A stretch of DNA of 64,000 nucleotides, taken from NCBI RefSeq assembly GCF_001294335.1, contig NZ_LGKG01000146.1, forward strand, positions 1 through 64,000. The letters are read 5' to 3'. The translations under genes and the position numbers were made by a program. Shown here in pieces: positions 43,013-51,145 of the stretch (its first letter is position 1; each line of letters begins with the position of its first letter). The notes under the pieces were generated by a model. That model saw only the letters and a list, made by a program, of their open reading frames with translations. It was not told where the DNA came from and did not search any database. This DNA comes from Streptomyces chattanoogensis. GTDB taxonomy: Bacteria > Actinomycetota > Actinomycetes > Streptomycetales > Streptomycetaceae.

Positions 43013-44257
43013 ACCGCGCAGGAGCGGGAATTCCGGCAGGAGGTGCGCGCCTTCGTCCGGGACCGGTTTCCCGCCTGCTACCGGCCGGATCCGGAGGCCG
43101 AACACAGCCTGGAGCCCGAGGATGTCTGGGGTTACGACTGGCCGGCCGACCGGCGCTCCGCGGACCCGGAGCGACGCGCCGCAGCCCGCGCCTGGGCGGC
43201 CGCCCTGGCCGAACGGGGCTGGATCGCCCCGCACCTCCCCGTCGCCTACGGCGGTGCAGGGTTGTCGCCCATGCGGGAGTTCATCCTCCGCGAGGAGATG
43301 ATGCGCGCCGAAGTCCCCACCGTGAACGGCATCGGTGCGATGCTGCTCGGCCCGACGCTCGTGGAGTACGGGAACGACGAGCAGCGCGCGGCGCATCTGC
43401 CCGGCATCGCGCGCGGCGAGACGGTGTGGGCCCAGGGCTTCTCGGAGCCGGACGCCGGCTCCGACCTGGCTTCGCTGCGGACCACGGCAGTTCGCGAGCC
43501 GGCCGAGGCATCCGACGCAGCCGATGCCGAGGTGTACCGCGTCAACGGGCAGAAGGTGTGGACGTCGTCGGCCCAGCATGCCGACTGGCTGTTCGTCCTG
43601 GTGCGGACCGACCCGCGGGCGCCGAAGCACAAGGGCATCAGCTTCCTGCTCATCGACGCGACCAGCCCCGGCATCACCATCCGCCCCCTCCGCGACATGC
43701 GTGGCGCCGATCCGTTCGCCGAGATCCACTTCGACGATGTGCGGGTGCCGGTCGCCAACCGGGTCGGCGAGGAGAACCGGGGCTGGTACGTGGCCATGGC
43801 GGCGCTCGGCTTCGAACGCGCGGGTATCGGCGCCACCATCAAGTTCGAGCGGGTGCTGGAGCGACTGATCACCTCTCTGCGCTCGGCGCAGGGGCAGGAC
43901 TTCCGCCGCGCGGACACCGCCGTCCTGCGGCATGAAATCGCCCAGCGCCATATCGAGCTGCGCGTCCAGTACGCGATGGCGCGTCTGACCGCCTCCCGGC
44001 AGACCGCCGGCGCCGTACCCGGCTACGAGGCGTCGGTCAGTCAGCTGCTGGGCGCCGAACTGCACCAACGCCTCGCCCGCACCGGCGCGAAGGCCTTCGG
44101 TCCGTACGCCCAGCTGTGGCAGCGGGACGGCGCGCCGATGGACGCCGCATTCGCGCATATGCGCTTCGACGCGGTGGCCGCCACGCTTCTCGGCGGCACG
44201 ACGGAGATCCAGCGCAGCGTGATCGCGACCCGCGGACTGGGCCTGCCCCGGTCCTGA
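42944..44257 (+). CDS. Acyl-CoA dehydrogenase, first of two, with repeated N-terminus
   Basis: The enzyme is up to 437 residues: IAPHLPVAYGGAGLSPMREFIL, WAQGFSEPDAGSDLASLRT for FAD, VNGQKVWTSSAQHADWLFVLVRTD, HFDDVRVPVANRVGEENRGWYVA and, near the end, LLGGTTEIQRSVIATRGLGLP. It opens with four 18-base repeats (42944-43012) coding NREENV-, NREEAM-, DREEAM- and DWEETA-like units. Each repeat offers an in-frame GTG/ATG behind GGGAAGAG, so the true start may be 42944, 42962, 42980 or 42998. It probably forms a heteromer with the next gene product, as pairs of such subunits do in steroid and side-chain oxidation. Confidence 0.92.
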   Translation: MNREENVNREEAMDREEAMDWEETAQEREFRQEVRAFVRDRFPACYRPDPEAEHSLEPEDVWGYDWPADRRSADPERRAAARAWAAALAERGWIAPHLPVAYGGAGLSPMREFILREEMMRAEVPTVNGIGAMLLGPTLVEYGNDEQRAAHLPGIARGETVWAQGFSEPDAGSDLASLRTTAVREPAEASDAADAEVYRVNGQKVWTSSAQHADWLFVLVRTDPRAPKHKGISFLLIDATSPGITIRPLRDMRGADPFAEIHFDDVRVPVANRVGEENRGWYVAMAALGFERAGIGATIKFERVLERLITSLRSAQGQDFRRADTAVLRHEIAQRHIELRVQYAMARLTASRQTAGAVPGYEASVSQLLGAELHQRLARTGAKAFGPYAQLWQRDGAPMDAAFAHMRFDAVAATLLGGTTEIQRSVIATRGLGLPRS

Positions 44258-44325
44258 CCCGCCCCGCACCGGCGCCGGGCCCAGGGCACCCGCGCGCCCC
44301 TGACACCCCCGACATCGGAGAAGCG

Positions 44326-45447
44326 ATGAACCTGACCTCCACCGAGGACCAGCGGCACATCCAGGCTGCGGCAGCCGAGCTGCTGGCGGCCCGGCGTATG
44401 ACGGCCGGCGCACGGGCGGTACGCGAGGAGCCCGAGGGCCACTCGCCGGAACTGTGGAAGGAGATGACCGCACTCGGCTGGCCCGCGCTCGTGCTGCCCG
44501 AGGAACACGGCGGCCTGGGCGCCGGCTTCACCGACCTCTGCCTGCTCTGCGAGGAGCTCGGCCGCCACCAGATACCGAGCCCCCTCCTGGCCACCGTGGC
44601 CTGCGCGGCCCTCCCGCTCGCGCGGCACGGCAGCGCGCAACTGTGCGCGCAGTGGCTGGGCGCGGTGGCGGAGGGCCGCACGCTGACGTACGTCCGCGCG
44701 GCACCGCACGGCCACTGGGGCACGGCCGGCTCGACCCTGACGGCGACCCCGTCGGGCCGCGGAGGGTTCCGCCTCGACGGGACGGCCCTGTTCGTCCCGT
44801 ACGCCGGGACCGCCGATGCGATGCTCGTCATGGCCCAGGTCGGCGACCGGACGGAACTGACGGCACTGCTGGTGGAGGCGGGCACCCCGGGCCTGCACCG
44901 GCACCGCCTCGACGTCGTCGGCAACACGCCCGAATACCGCGTGGCCTTCACCGATGCCCCCGTCCCCGCTTCCCGAGTGGTCGGCACGGTGGGAGGCGGC
45001 GGCGCCGTGGCCGCGACAGCCGCCGCTCTGGGCACCGCCGCCACCTGCGCCGAGATGGTCGGCGGCGCGCAGGGCGTGCTCGACATGACGGTGGCGTACG
45101 CCACGACACGCGAGCAGTTCGGCCGCCCCATCGGCAGCTTCCAGGCGGTCCAGCAGCACTGCGCGGACATGGCCGTGGACGTCCTCGGTGCCCGCGTGAG
45201 CACGTACGAGGCCGCTTGGCGGCTCACCCGGGATCTCCCTGCCGAGCTGGCGGTGTCAGGGGCCAAGGCATGGGTGAGCGAGCGGTACGAGCGGGTCTGC
45301 GCACTGGCCCACCAAGTCCACGGCGCCATCGGCTTCACGGCCGAACACGACCTCCCCTTCTTCACCCGCCACGCTACGGCGGCGGCCCTGTCCTTCGGCG
45401 ACGCCGACCACCACACGGGACGCGTGGCCGAGGCGCTGGGGCTCTGA
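44326..45447 (+). CDS. Acyl-CoA dehydrogenase, second, short type
   Basis: The 373-residue protein has LGWPALVLPEEHGGLGAGFTDLCLLCEELG, a reduced central barrel (GGFRLDGTALFVPYAGTADAMLVMAQ) and the C-terminal bundle with TREQFGRPIGSFQAVQQHCADMAVDV and QVHGAIGFTAEHDLPFFTRHA. The QHC-ADM and REQFGRPI motifs mark the small subunit type that pairs with a larger dehydrogenase to build one heteromeric FAD enzyme (FadE-like pairs). It is separated from the first dehydrogenase by 68 bases with GGAGAAG before the ATG. It is the last gene of the operon. Confidence 0.93.
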   Translation: MNLTSTEDQRHIQAAAAELLAARRMTAGARAVREEPEGHSPELWKEMTALGWPALVLPEEHGGLGAGFTDLCLLCEELGRHQIPSPLLATVACAALPLARHGSAQLCAQWLGAVAEGRTLTYVRAAPHGHWGTAGSTLTATPSGRGGFRLDGTALFVPYAGTADAMLVMAQVGDRTELTALLVEAGTPGLHRHRLDVVGNTPEYRVAFTDAPVPASRVVGTVGGGGAVAATAAALGTAATCAEMVGGAQGVLDMTVAYATTREQFGRPIGSFQAVQQHCADMAVDVLGARVSTYEAAWRLTRDLPAELAVSGAKAWVSERYERVCALAHQVHGAIGFTAEHDLPFFTRHATAAALSFGDADHHTGRVAEALGL

Positions 45448-45549
45448 CGGCTCGCCAGCTCCGGGCCGGACGAGGCTCCGGCACCTGGTTGCGTCGGGCG
45501 GGTCTGCAGCACGCTGTGCTCCTCCATCCCACCGAGGACGGGGGAGCTT

Positions 45550-46005
45550 CTAGACCAGCGCGACGACGAACAGCGCAAAGGCGAGCACGATGACGCCGAC
45601 GCGGACGTAGTGGAACCGGTCCCACCGCCTCACCTGCTGCTTCCAGTCCGCGGGCACGCCCTCCCGCGACCAGGTCGCGACACGCGAGTTGATCGGCACC
45701 AGCAGCAGGATCGACATCACCACGCTCAGCACGAGCAGCACCGTGCCCGCGGCGACGAACGTCGCTCCCGCAGCGCCCCAGGCCAGTGCGGCCCACAACG
45801 CGCCGAGGACGACCGAGCCGATGTACCAGAACGGCATGACCCGGCCGAGCACGCGCGCCCCGTCGCTGCGAGCGTCGAGTCCGCCGTCGTTCGGGAGCCG
45901 ATCGAGGATCGGGTTGACGAACACCGCCACCGCGAACTCCACGCCCACCATCACCCCGACGACGACCACCGTGACGACGGCCAGTGCGTCCCGCATGTTC
46001 TGCAT
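45550..46005 (-). CDS. DUF1772-family membrane protein
   Basis: The 151-residue protein has four hydrophobic helices and the DUF1772 pattern: VGVEFAVAVFVNPILDRLP, then RVMPFWYIGSVVLGAL, SILLLVPINSRVATWS and WDRFHYVRVGVIVLAFALFVVAL. The Pro-Ile-Asn and WDRFH residues are typical (anthrone-oxygenase-like fold). ATG 46005 has GGGAGGGGAC in front; longer frames lack signals. It is divergent from a TetR regulator with a shared operator region, so it is probably the repressed target. Confidence 0.88.
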   Translation of the reverse strand: MQNMRDALAVVTVVVVGVMVGVEFAVAVFVNPILDRLPNDGGLDARSDGARVLGRVMPFWYIGSVVLGALWAALAWGAAGATFVAAGTVLLVLSVVMSILLLVPINSRVATWSREGVPADWKQQVRRWDRFHYVRVGVIVLAFALFVVALV

Positions 46006-46037
46006 GTCCCCTCCCAAGGGCAAGCGCCCCAGCGGTT

Positions 46038-46101
46038 CTAGCGCCGCTAGGTTCACATTCGATGCTAGACATGTCATCGCTCGACTGTCTAGCGGTGCTA
46101 G
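46038..46101. promoter_or_regulatory. Twin CTAG-containing operators between DUF1772 and TetR genes
   Basis: CTAGCGCCGCTAG (46038-46050) and CTAGCGGTGCTAG (46089-46101) are near-identical 13-bp palindromes 51 bases apart. A further pair, GCTAGACA (46064) and TGTCTAGC, is nested between them. CTAG is rare in this DNA. They lie in the divergent promoter of the TetR gene and the membrane protein. Confidence 0.8.
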
Positions 46102-46110
46102 CATTCAGGC

Positions 46111-46686
46111 ATGTCGGTACGTGAACGCAAGGAACGCGAGCGGGCCAACCGCCACCAGCTGATCGTCTCAACGGCCCGCGAACTCGCCGAAACCCACGGG
46201 TGGGACGCGGTCACCACGCGCCGGCTCGCCGAGCAGATCGAGTACAGCCAGCCCGTGCTCTACAGCCACTTCCGGGGCAAGGACGAGATCGTGGGAGCGG
46301 TCGCGCTGGAGGGGTTCGCCGAGCTGACGGCCTCGCTGCGCGCCGCGGTGCAGGAAGGAACCGCAGGCCGGGAGGCAATGGCGGCGCTGGCCCGCGCCTA
46401 CACCGACTTCGCCGCGCACAACCCCGCCCTGTACGACGCGATGTTCAGCCTCGACAACGGCCTCCCCTTCGCCGACGAGGCCACCCCCGCCCCCCTGCGC
46501 GAGGCGTTCCAGTCCCTGCTGGACCCGCTGGCCGACCACACACATCCCGACGAGCCGGGATTGTTCGTCGAGACGTTCTGGGCCGCACTGCACGGACTGG
46601 TCACCCTCACCCGCGCCGGACGCCTGCCCGCCGACCGCGTGCCCGACCGTCTCACGCTCCTGGTCAACCGCTTCGTGCCCCGCTAG
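46111..46686 (+). CDS. TetR-family transcriptional regulator
   Basis: The 191-residue protein has the TetR helix-turn-helix at residues about 15-60: IVSTARELAETHGWDAVTTRRLAEQIEYSQPVLYSHFRGKDEIVGAVA. A C-terminal domain with the WHG-like pattern follows (FAAHNPALYDAMFSL, FVETFWAALHGLVTLTRAGRLP). ATG 46111 follows the second operator by 10 bases, so it is likely autorepressed. The divergent DUF1772 gene should be its target. Confidence 0.95.
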   Translation: MSVRERKERERANRHQLIVSTARELAETHGWDAVTTRRLAEQIEYSQPVLYSHFRGKDEIVGAVALEGFAELTASLRAAVQEGTAGREAMAALARAYTDFAAHNPALYDAMFSLDNGLPFADEATPAPLREAFQSLLDPLADHTHPDEPGLFVETFWAALHGLVTLTRAGRLPADRVPDRLTLLVNRFVPR

Positions 46687-46835
46687 CGTCTGACGACGAG
46701 CGCAGCCGCGGCAGCCGAGAAAAGCCCGGCACCTCCCCACGCCTCCGCTCCCGCACCTCTGCGAAATTTCATCGGCATTTCAGCGCCTCCGGTAAGAATT
46801 GACGGTCAACACCGAGACAGCCGACCGGAGTTACC

Positions 46836-49400
46836 ATGCCCATGCCCGGCACCCCGCTCCCTTCCCCGGTCACCGCCGGCCGGCAGCGCATCGCCTGGAG
46901 GAAGAAGGGGAACGGCAAGCGCGCGCATTCTCGTGGGTGGGCCCGCCGGCTGGTGACGGCCGTCGTCGCACTGGCGGCGGTGATCGCCCCGCTGCCGACG
47001 GAAACGCTGCCTCCCGCTTATGCACTGCCCGCCGCCCAGGCGAAGCCCCCGATGCCCGATGAGTGGGGGGAGATACCGCTCTACGACCACCCGATCAGCC
47101 AGTTCGGCTACGACGTGCGAAAAAAGGCCGGGATGGCGTCTCCTGACAAACCGGAGGCCTTGTACCGTAACGCCGCGGTCGGCTTCGTCGACATGACGTC
47201 GGAGGTCGACAAGGCCCGGCATGCGGACGATCCCGAGACGGCACTCGCGGAGCTCAGCAAGAAGTACGGCGGGTTCCAGATCAGGGAGGCATCGGCCAGT
47301 CCGGACCTGTTCGCCGCCTTGGGGCTGGACCCCGAAGTCACGGCCTTGCTGGTCGTTCCCCGGCTCAACAATCCTCTGAGGGACAATTCCAACCCCAAAA
47401 GGTCCAAGGAGAACCCCGGGACACTCCACGCCGAGATGGAGCTCCTCAGAACGCTGAGGAAGCAAGGCATCCCCTGGGAACGGCTGTTGGCATTGTGGTC
47501 CGAGCGTTCACCGTGCAGGACCGGCCGCAGCCGCTGCTCTGAAAAGCTCCTGAAATACGCACCGCACCTCAAGATCTTCTTCTCCCTCACCCATCAGAGC
47601 TGGGAGGGCGGGGAGGCGGAGAAGATCAAAGAAGACCTCACGAAGGGGCTCAGAGACGAGGCCAAGCGCCGAGCGGAGATGAAGTCCGCCCCCGATCCCA
47701 AGGCACAGGCCGCCGTGGATTCCGCCTTCACTCCCGGCGCCGCCAGCGAGTGCGAGACCTCGGGGCTAGGGAAGCCGAAGCCCGGTCAGCCACTCGCCCT
47801 GATGGCGGCGTATGCACCGCCCGCCGGTTCCGTCCGCAGCGCCGCCTACCCCTGCGGCGAAGGCGACCCCGACGGCAATTCCAGGGACGGAAAGCCGTCC
47901 GCGCTCGCCAAGATGCTGGGAATGCCCGAATCCGACCCCGGCGGTATCGACTTCTCCTCACTGAACCTGCGCTATCTGTCCGACACCGGCTCGGCGAAGA
48001 CCGGTCTGCGCTATTCCATGGGGGCGGCCCCCGTCGGGACCGGCGGTGACAACCGGCGGTCGGACGGGGTGAAGGCAGTGGCGGAGGCGTCGGACGCGTT
48101 CTTCGTCTGGCTCTCGCTGCGCCCGTCCGCGTTCTGGGTGAACCTCAACCCCACCGAGCCCGACCGCATCGCCGATTCCGCATTCGGGCGCACCGACGCC
48201 GGACGCATTCTGCTCCAGGCCGACTTGCGCATGAAGAAGACGATTGCGCAGCTGATCCACCCGGACACCACACTCGGCGCGGACTACTGGGGCCGGATCC
48301 AGGGGAGGTGCATGTCCATGCGCACATGGATCGTGCCGGGCGAGGCCAAGGTCCATGCGACGCCGGATGAGCTGTACATCATGGACGCGCCGCTCAAGGT
48401 GAAGATGGAGACCCAATATCTGCGGGAGGTCGGCGCCGGCGGCACCAAGGCGTGCACCCAGGAGAAATCCGCCGAGGAGCACAACGAGTCCCTCTTCCGC
48501 AGCATGATCCTGCCGAAGGTGGAAAAGGCGGTGAACACCGCCCCGGAGTACGCCGAGTTGCGACGGGTGTATATGAGCCGGGTCGCGGCCGAGTGGTACC
48601 GCGACGTCAGCCGGCGCAAGAACGTGACCTACGCGAAGCTCATCGACCAGGGCGACGTCAGCCGGTGGACCACCAAGAGCGACTGGAAGCCGCGCGACAC
48701 GTTCGACGACTACGTCGACTCCTACAAGAAGGGCGAGTTCAAGGTCACTCGCCGCACGACGAAGGGCACCGTCGTCTACCAGAAGACGTATGTGTTCGGT
48801 GGTGTCGACCTGTCGCACGTCCCCTTCCACAAGGTGGACGACGGCCGGTTCAAGGCCGAGTGGCCGAACGCGTCCACGAGCGTCGACCGGTCCTGGGACA
48901 GGCCCGTCCGGGGCGCCGGCGGAAGCGAGCGGACCCTGCTGCTGAGCGGCGGTCCGTCACCGGCCGCAGCGCGCCAGGCCGCGGACGAGCAGGGTTTCTC
49001 CTGGGCGGAATTCGTGGATTCGGTGCCGTTCCGCTGGGGGCTGCTGGGCACCGTCGCCTTCGCCGTTCTTTTCACCAGGTGGAGGCTGCGCCGTCAGACC
49101 CCGTCCGCGGTGACCACGGCTCCGCTGTCGACGTCGTCTCCTGCACGACCGCAGCGTACGTGGCAGCCCGCACCACCGCAGCGCACGTCGCAGCCCGCAC
49201 CATCGCAGCCGACGTGGCGGCCTGCGCAGCGCCGGCCCACGTGGCTGACGGAAGGATCGCCTCCTGCGCGGCCGACAGTGGGACCGCCGCCGACGGGGCG
49301 GAGCGGGCCGCGCCACCTCTCCCTGCCCATGCGCACCTACTACTGGGGACGGTCCCTCCGGCGGAAGGCATGGGCGTTTTATGCGGCCCGCAAGAGGTAG
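46836..49400 (+). CDS. Large membrane-anchored protein with a nucleic-acid/nucleotide deaminase-like domain
   Basis: The 854-residue protein has a basic N-terminus and a signal or anchor helix at about 36-55. Residues about 140-255 carry the cytidine-deaminase-superfamily zinc motif set in order: HAE (198-200, His and catalytic Glu), then SERSPC (222-227), then C234 and the following strand LKIFFSLTH. This matches the layout of bacterial toxin-type deaminases, whose second motif is often SExxPC. The middle and C-terminal parts belong to a conserved Streptomyces protein of unknown role (DSAFGRTDAGRILLQADLRMKK, HPDTTLGADYW, CMSMRTWIVPGEA). A helix at 734-749 with RWRLRRQ behind suggests a type I topology and a Pro-rich cytoplasmic tail. 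Downstream is a convergent ATP-grasp gene; no small immunity-like gene is seen. Confidence 0.85.
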   Translation: MPMPGTPLPSPVTAGRQRIAWRKKGNGKRAHSRGWARRLVTAVVALAAVIAPLPTETLPPAYALPAAQAKPPMPDEWGEIPLYDHPISQFGYDVRKKAGMASPDKPEALYRNAAVGFVDMTSEVDKARHADDPETALAELSKKYGGFQIREASASPDLFAALGLDPEVTALLVVPRLNNPLRDNSNPKRSKENPGTLHAEMELLRTLRKQGIPWERLLALWSERSPCRTGRSRCSEKLLKYAPHLKIFFSLTHQSWEGGEAEKIKEDLTKGLRDEAKRRAEMKSAPDPKAQAAVDSAFTPGAASECETSGLGKPKPGQPLALMAAYAPPAGSVRSAAYPCGEGDPDGNSRDGKPSALAKMLGMPESDPGGIDFSSLNLRYLSDTGSAKTGLRYSMGAAPVGTGGDNRRSDGVKAVAEASDAFFVWLSLRPSAFWVNLNPTEPDRIADSAFGRTDAGRILLQADLRMKKTIAQLIHPDTTLGADYWGRIQGRCMSMRTWIVPGEAKVHATPDELYIMDAPLKVKMETQYLREVGAGGTKACTQEKSAEEHNESLFRSMILPKVEKAVNTAPEYAELRRVYMSRVAAEWYRDVSRRKNVTYAKLIDQGDVSRWTTKSDWKPRDTFDDYVDSYKKGEFKVTRRTTKGTVVYQKTYVFGGVDLSHVPFHKVDDGRFKAEWPNASTSVDRSWDRPVRGAGGSERTLLLSGGPSPAAARQAADEQGFSWAEFVDSVPFRWGLLGTVAFAVLFTRWRLRRQTPSAVTTAPLSTSSPARPQRTWQPAPPQRTSQPAPSQPTWRPAQRRPTWLTEGSPPARPTVGPPPTGRSGPRHLSLPMRTYYWGRSLRRKAWAFYAARKR

Positions 49401-49432
49401 TCGTCCCTCCCCGTCGGCCCGAGGTATGAGCG

Positions 49433-50314
49433 CTATCGGGCCGCGGGGTGGGCCGGGACGGGGAGAGGCGCGACGGCAGGGTGCGTCCCGACGAGGCCGC
49501 CGGACGGTGTACGGGCGAGGTGCAGTACGGCGGATGAGACCCGGGCGACCGCGTCCGGCACCTGGCGGAAGCTGGGGAAGTCGTTGATGTCGACGACCAC
49601 CGGCCCGTCCGGTCCGAGCAGGAAGTCGACGCCGTACAGGTCGAGGCCGAAGGCCGCGCCGACCTCTTCCGCGATTCTGGCGACTTCGGGGGTGAGCGGC
49701 ACCCGGCGCTCGCGTACGGCGTGGCCGGGGTGCAGCGGGGAGCACCGTTCGGTGGCGAACAGCTCGCCGGCGACGCAGTACACCTTCAGATCCGTACCGG
49801 AGTTGGGGACGTAGGGCTGGGCGATGAGCAGTCCGTCGCCTGCCGGTTCCGCGCCAGGATCCGTCAGGCTGTCGGGGCTCTCGACCAGGCGGACGGCGCG
49901 CCCGGAGCTGCCGTCCGCCGGCTTGACCACGAGGGGGAAGTCCGCGTCGGGCAGCTGCGCGAACTCCTCGGGCCGGGACGCCGCATAGGTCACCGGGACC
50001 GGCAGGCCGTGGGCGCGGGCGATCACCGCGGCCAGTGCCTTGTCGCGTACGCCGCGGATCGCCCGTACGTCGTTCACCGTCGTCAACCCGACCGCAGCGG
50101 CGGCTTCCAGGAGGCTCAGGCCCGGCCCGCCGGAGACCGTCTTGAGGACCCAGGCGTCGTGGCTGCCCGCTCGTATCGCCTCGGACATCCGGATCAGCGA
50201 CCGGCCCGGCCGCATCACCTCCACTTGGTGGCCCCAGGCGGTGAGCCGGCGGACGACGTCCAGCGGCATGCCGTCGTGGCGGTACTGCTCCTCCACCAGG
50301 AAGCACAGTCTCAT
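49433..50314 (-). CDS. RimK-like ATP-grasp ligase of a Ter neighbourhood
   Basis: The 293-residue protein has the RimK-type layout: LCFLVEEQYRHDGMPLDVVRRL at the start, VRDKALAAVIARAHGLPVPVTY, FPLVVKPADGSSGRAVRLV for ATP, IAQPYVPNSGTDLKVYCVAGEL and the metal site DLYGVDFLLGPDGPVVVDINDFPSF. Such ligases join amino groups to carboxylates. Divergent from a TerD gene and sharing a region with two operators, it fits the ATP-grasp partners described for Ter systems, which are proposed to make a nucleoside-like or peptide-like metabolite. ATG 50314 is chosen by family start. Confidence 0.9.
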   Translation of the reverse strand: MRLCFLVEEQYRHDGMPLDVVRRLTAWGHQVEVMRPGRSLIRMSEAIRAGSHDAWVLKTVSGGPGLSLLEAAAAVGLTTVNDVRAIRGVRDKALAAVIARAHGLPVPVTYAASRPEEFAQLPDADFPLVVKPADGSSGRAVRLVESPDSLTDPGAEPAGDGLLIAQPYVPNSGTDLKVYCVAGELFATERCSPLHPGHAVRERRVPLTPEVARIAEEVGAAFGLDLYGVDFLLGPDGPVVVDINDFPSFRQVPDAVARVSSAVLHLARTPSGGLVGTHPAVAPLPVPAHPAAR

Positions 50315-50400
50315 CGGTGAAACCCCCGTAATCGCCGGTCGCATGTCACCCGCCCGTCCGGCAGACCCATGACCATGACACCGGGATCCTACGTGTGGTC

Positions 50401-50504
50401 TCTACAGCCCTGTAGAGGCTCCCGGCGGAGGCCGATTGCACGACACCCACGGCTGCCTCCGCCGCTGCGAAGGCGGCAGGGCGGCCACTTCTACAGTGCT
50501 GTAG
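50401..50504. promoter_or_regulatory. Two identical-arm palindromic operators upstream of terD
   Basis: TCTACAGCCCTGTAGA (50401-50416) and TCTACAGTGCTGTAGA (50489-50504) are the same 16-bp palindrome, TCTACAG-NN-CTGTAGA, 88 bases apart. They lie in the gap between the divergent ATP-grasp and TerD genes. The second ends 44 bases before the TerD start and probably covers its promoter. Confidence 0.85.
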
Positions 50505-50548
50505 ATTCAAGGCACGGTCAGCCGGATCCGAAGGAAGAGAGGAATCAG

Positions 50549-51130
50549 ATGTCCGTGAATCTGAGCAAGGGCCAGCAGGTCAGCCTGAGCAAGTCCGACG
50601 GCGGGGCGCTGAACGTCGTACGGATGGGGCTGGGCTGGCAGGCCGCGCCCCGTAAGGGATTTCTCGCCCGGCTCACCGCCCGCGAGATCGACCTGGATGC
50701 CTCAGCGGTGCTCTTCGCCGGCACGCAGCCGGTCGACGTCGTCTTCTTCCAGCACCTGATCAGCGACGACGGATCGGTCCGGCACACCGGGGACAACGTC
50801 GTGGGCGGGAGCGGCCAGGGAGGCGACGACGAATCCATCCTGGTCGATCTGCAGCGTGTGCCCGTGCACATCGACCAGATCGTCTTCACGGTCAACTCGT
50901 TCACCGGCCAGACCTTCCAGGAAGTCCAGAACGCGTTCTGCCGGCTGGTCGATGAGGCCAACGGCCAGGAGCTGGCCCGCTACACCCTTACCGGCGGCGG
51001 TTCCCACACAGCCCAGATCATGGCCAAGGTCCACCGTTCGGGTCCCGGCTGGCAGATGGCCGCCCTCGGCGCCCCCGCCCACGGCCGTACCTTTCAGGAC
51101 CTCATGCCCGAGATCGCCGCCCATCTCTGA
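50549..51130 (+). CDS. TerD-family tellurium/stress-resistance protein
   Basis: The 193-residue protein is a TerD domain: MSVNLSKGQQVSLSK, MGLGWQAAP, IDLDASAVLFAG, VVFFQHLISDDGSVRHTGDNVVGGSGQGGDDESILVDLQRVPVHIDQIVFTV and ELARYTLTGGG. The acidic residues that bind calcium in TerD proteins are present. An insert RKGFLARLTARE lies between the first strands. These proteins act in membrane-linked metal and phage stress responses. It is probably controlled by the two upstream palindromes. Confidence 0.95.
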   Translation: MSVNLSKGQQVSLSKSDGGALNVVRMGLGWQAAPRKGFLARLTAREIDLDASAVLFAGTQPVDVVFFQHLISDDGSVRHTGDNVVGGSGQGGDDESILVDLQRVPVHIDQIVFTVNSFTGQTFQEVQNAFCRLVDEANGQELARYTLTGGGSHTAQIMAKVHRSGPGWQMAALGAPAHGRTFQDLMPEIAAHL

Positions 51131-51145
51131 GCGGGTGCCGGTGGT

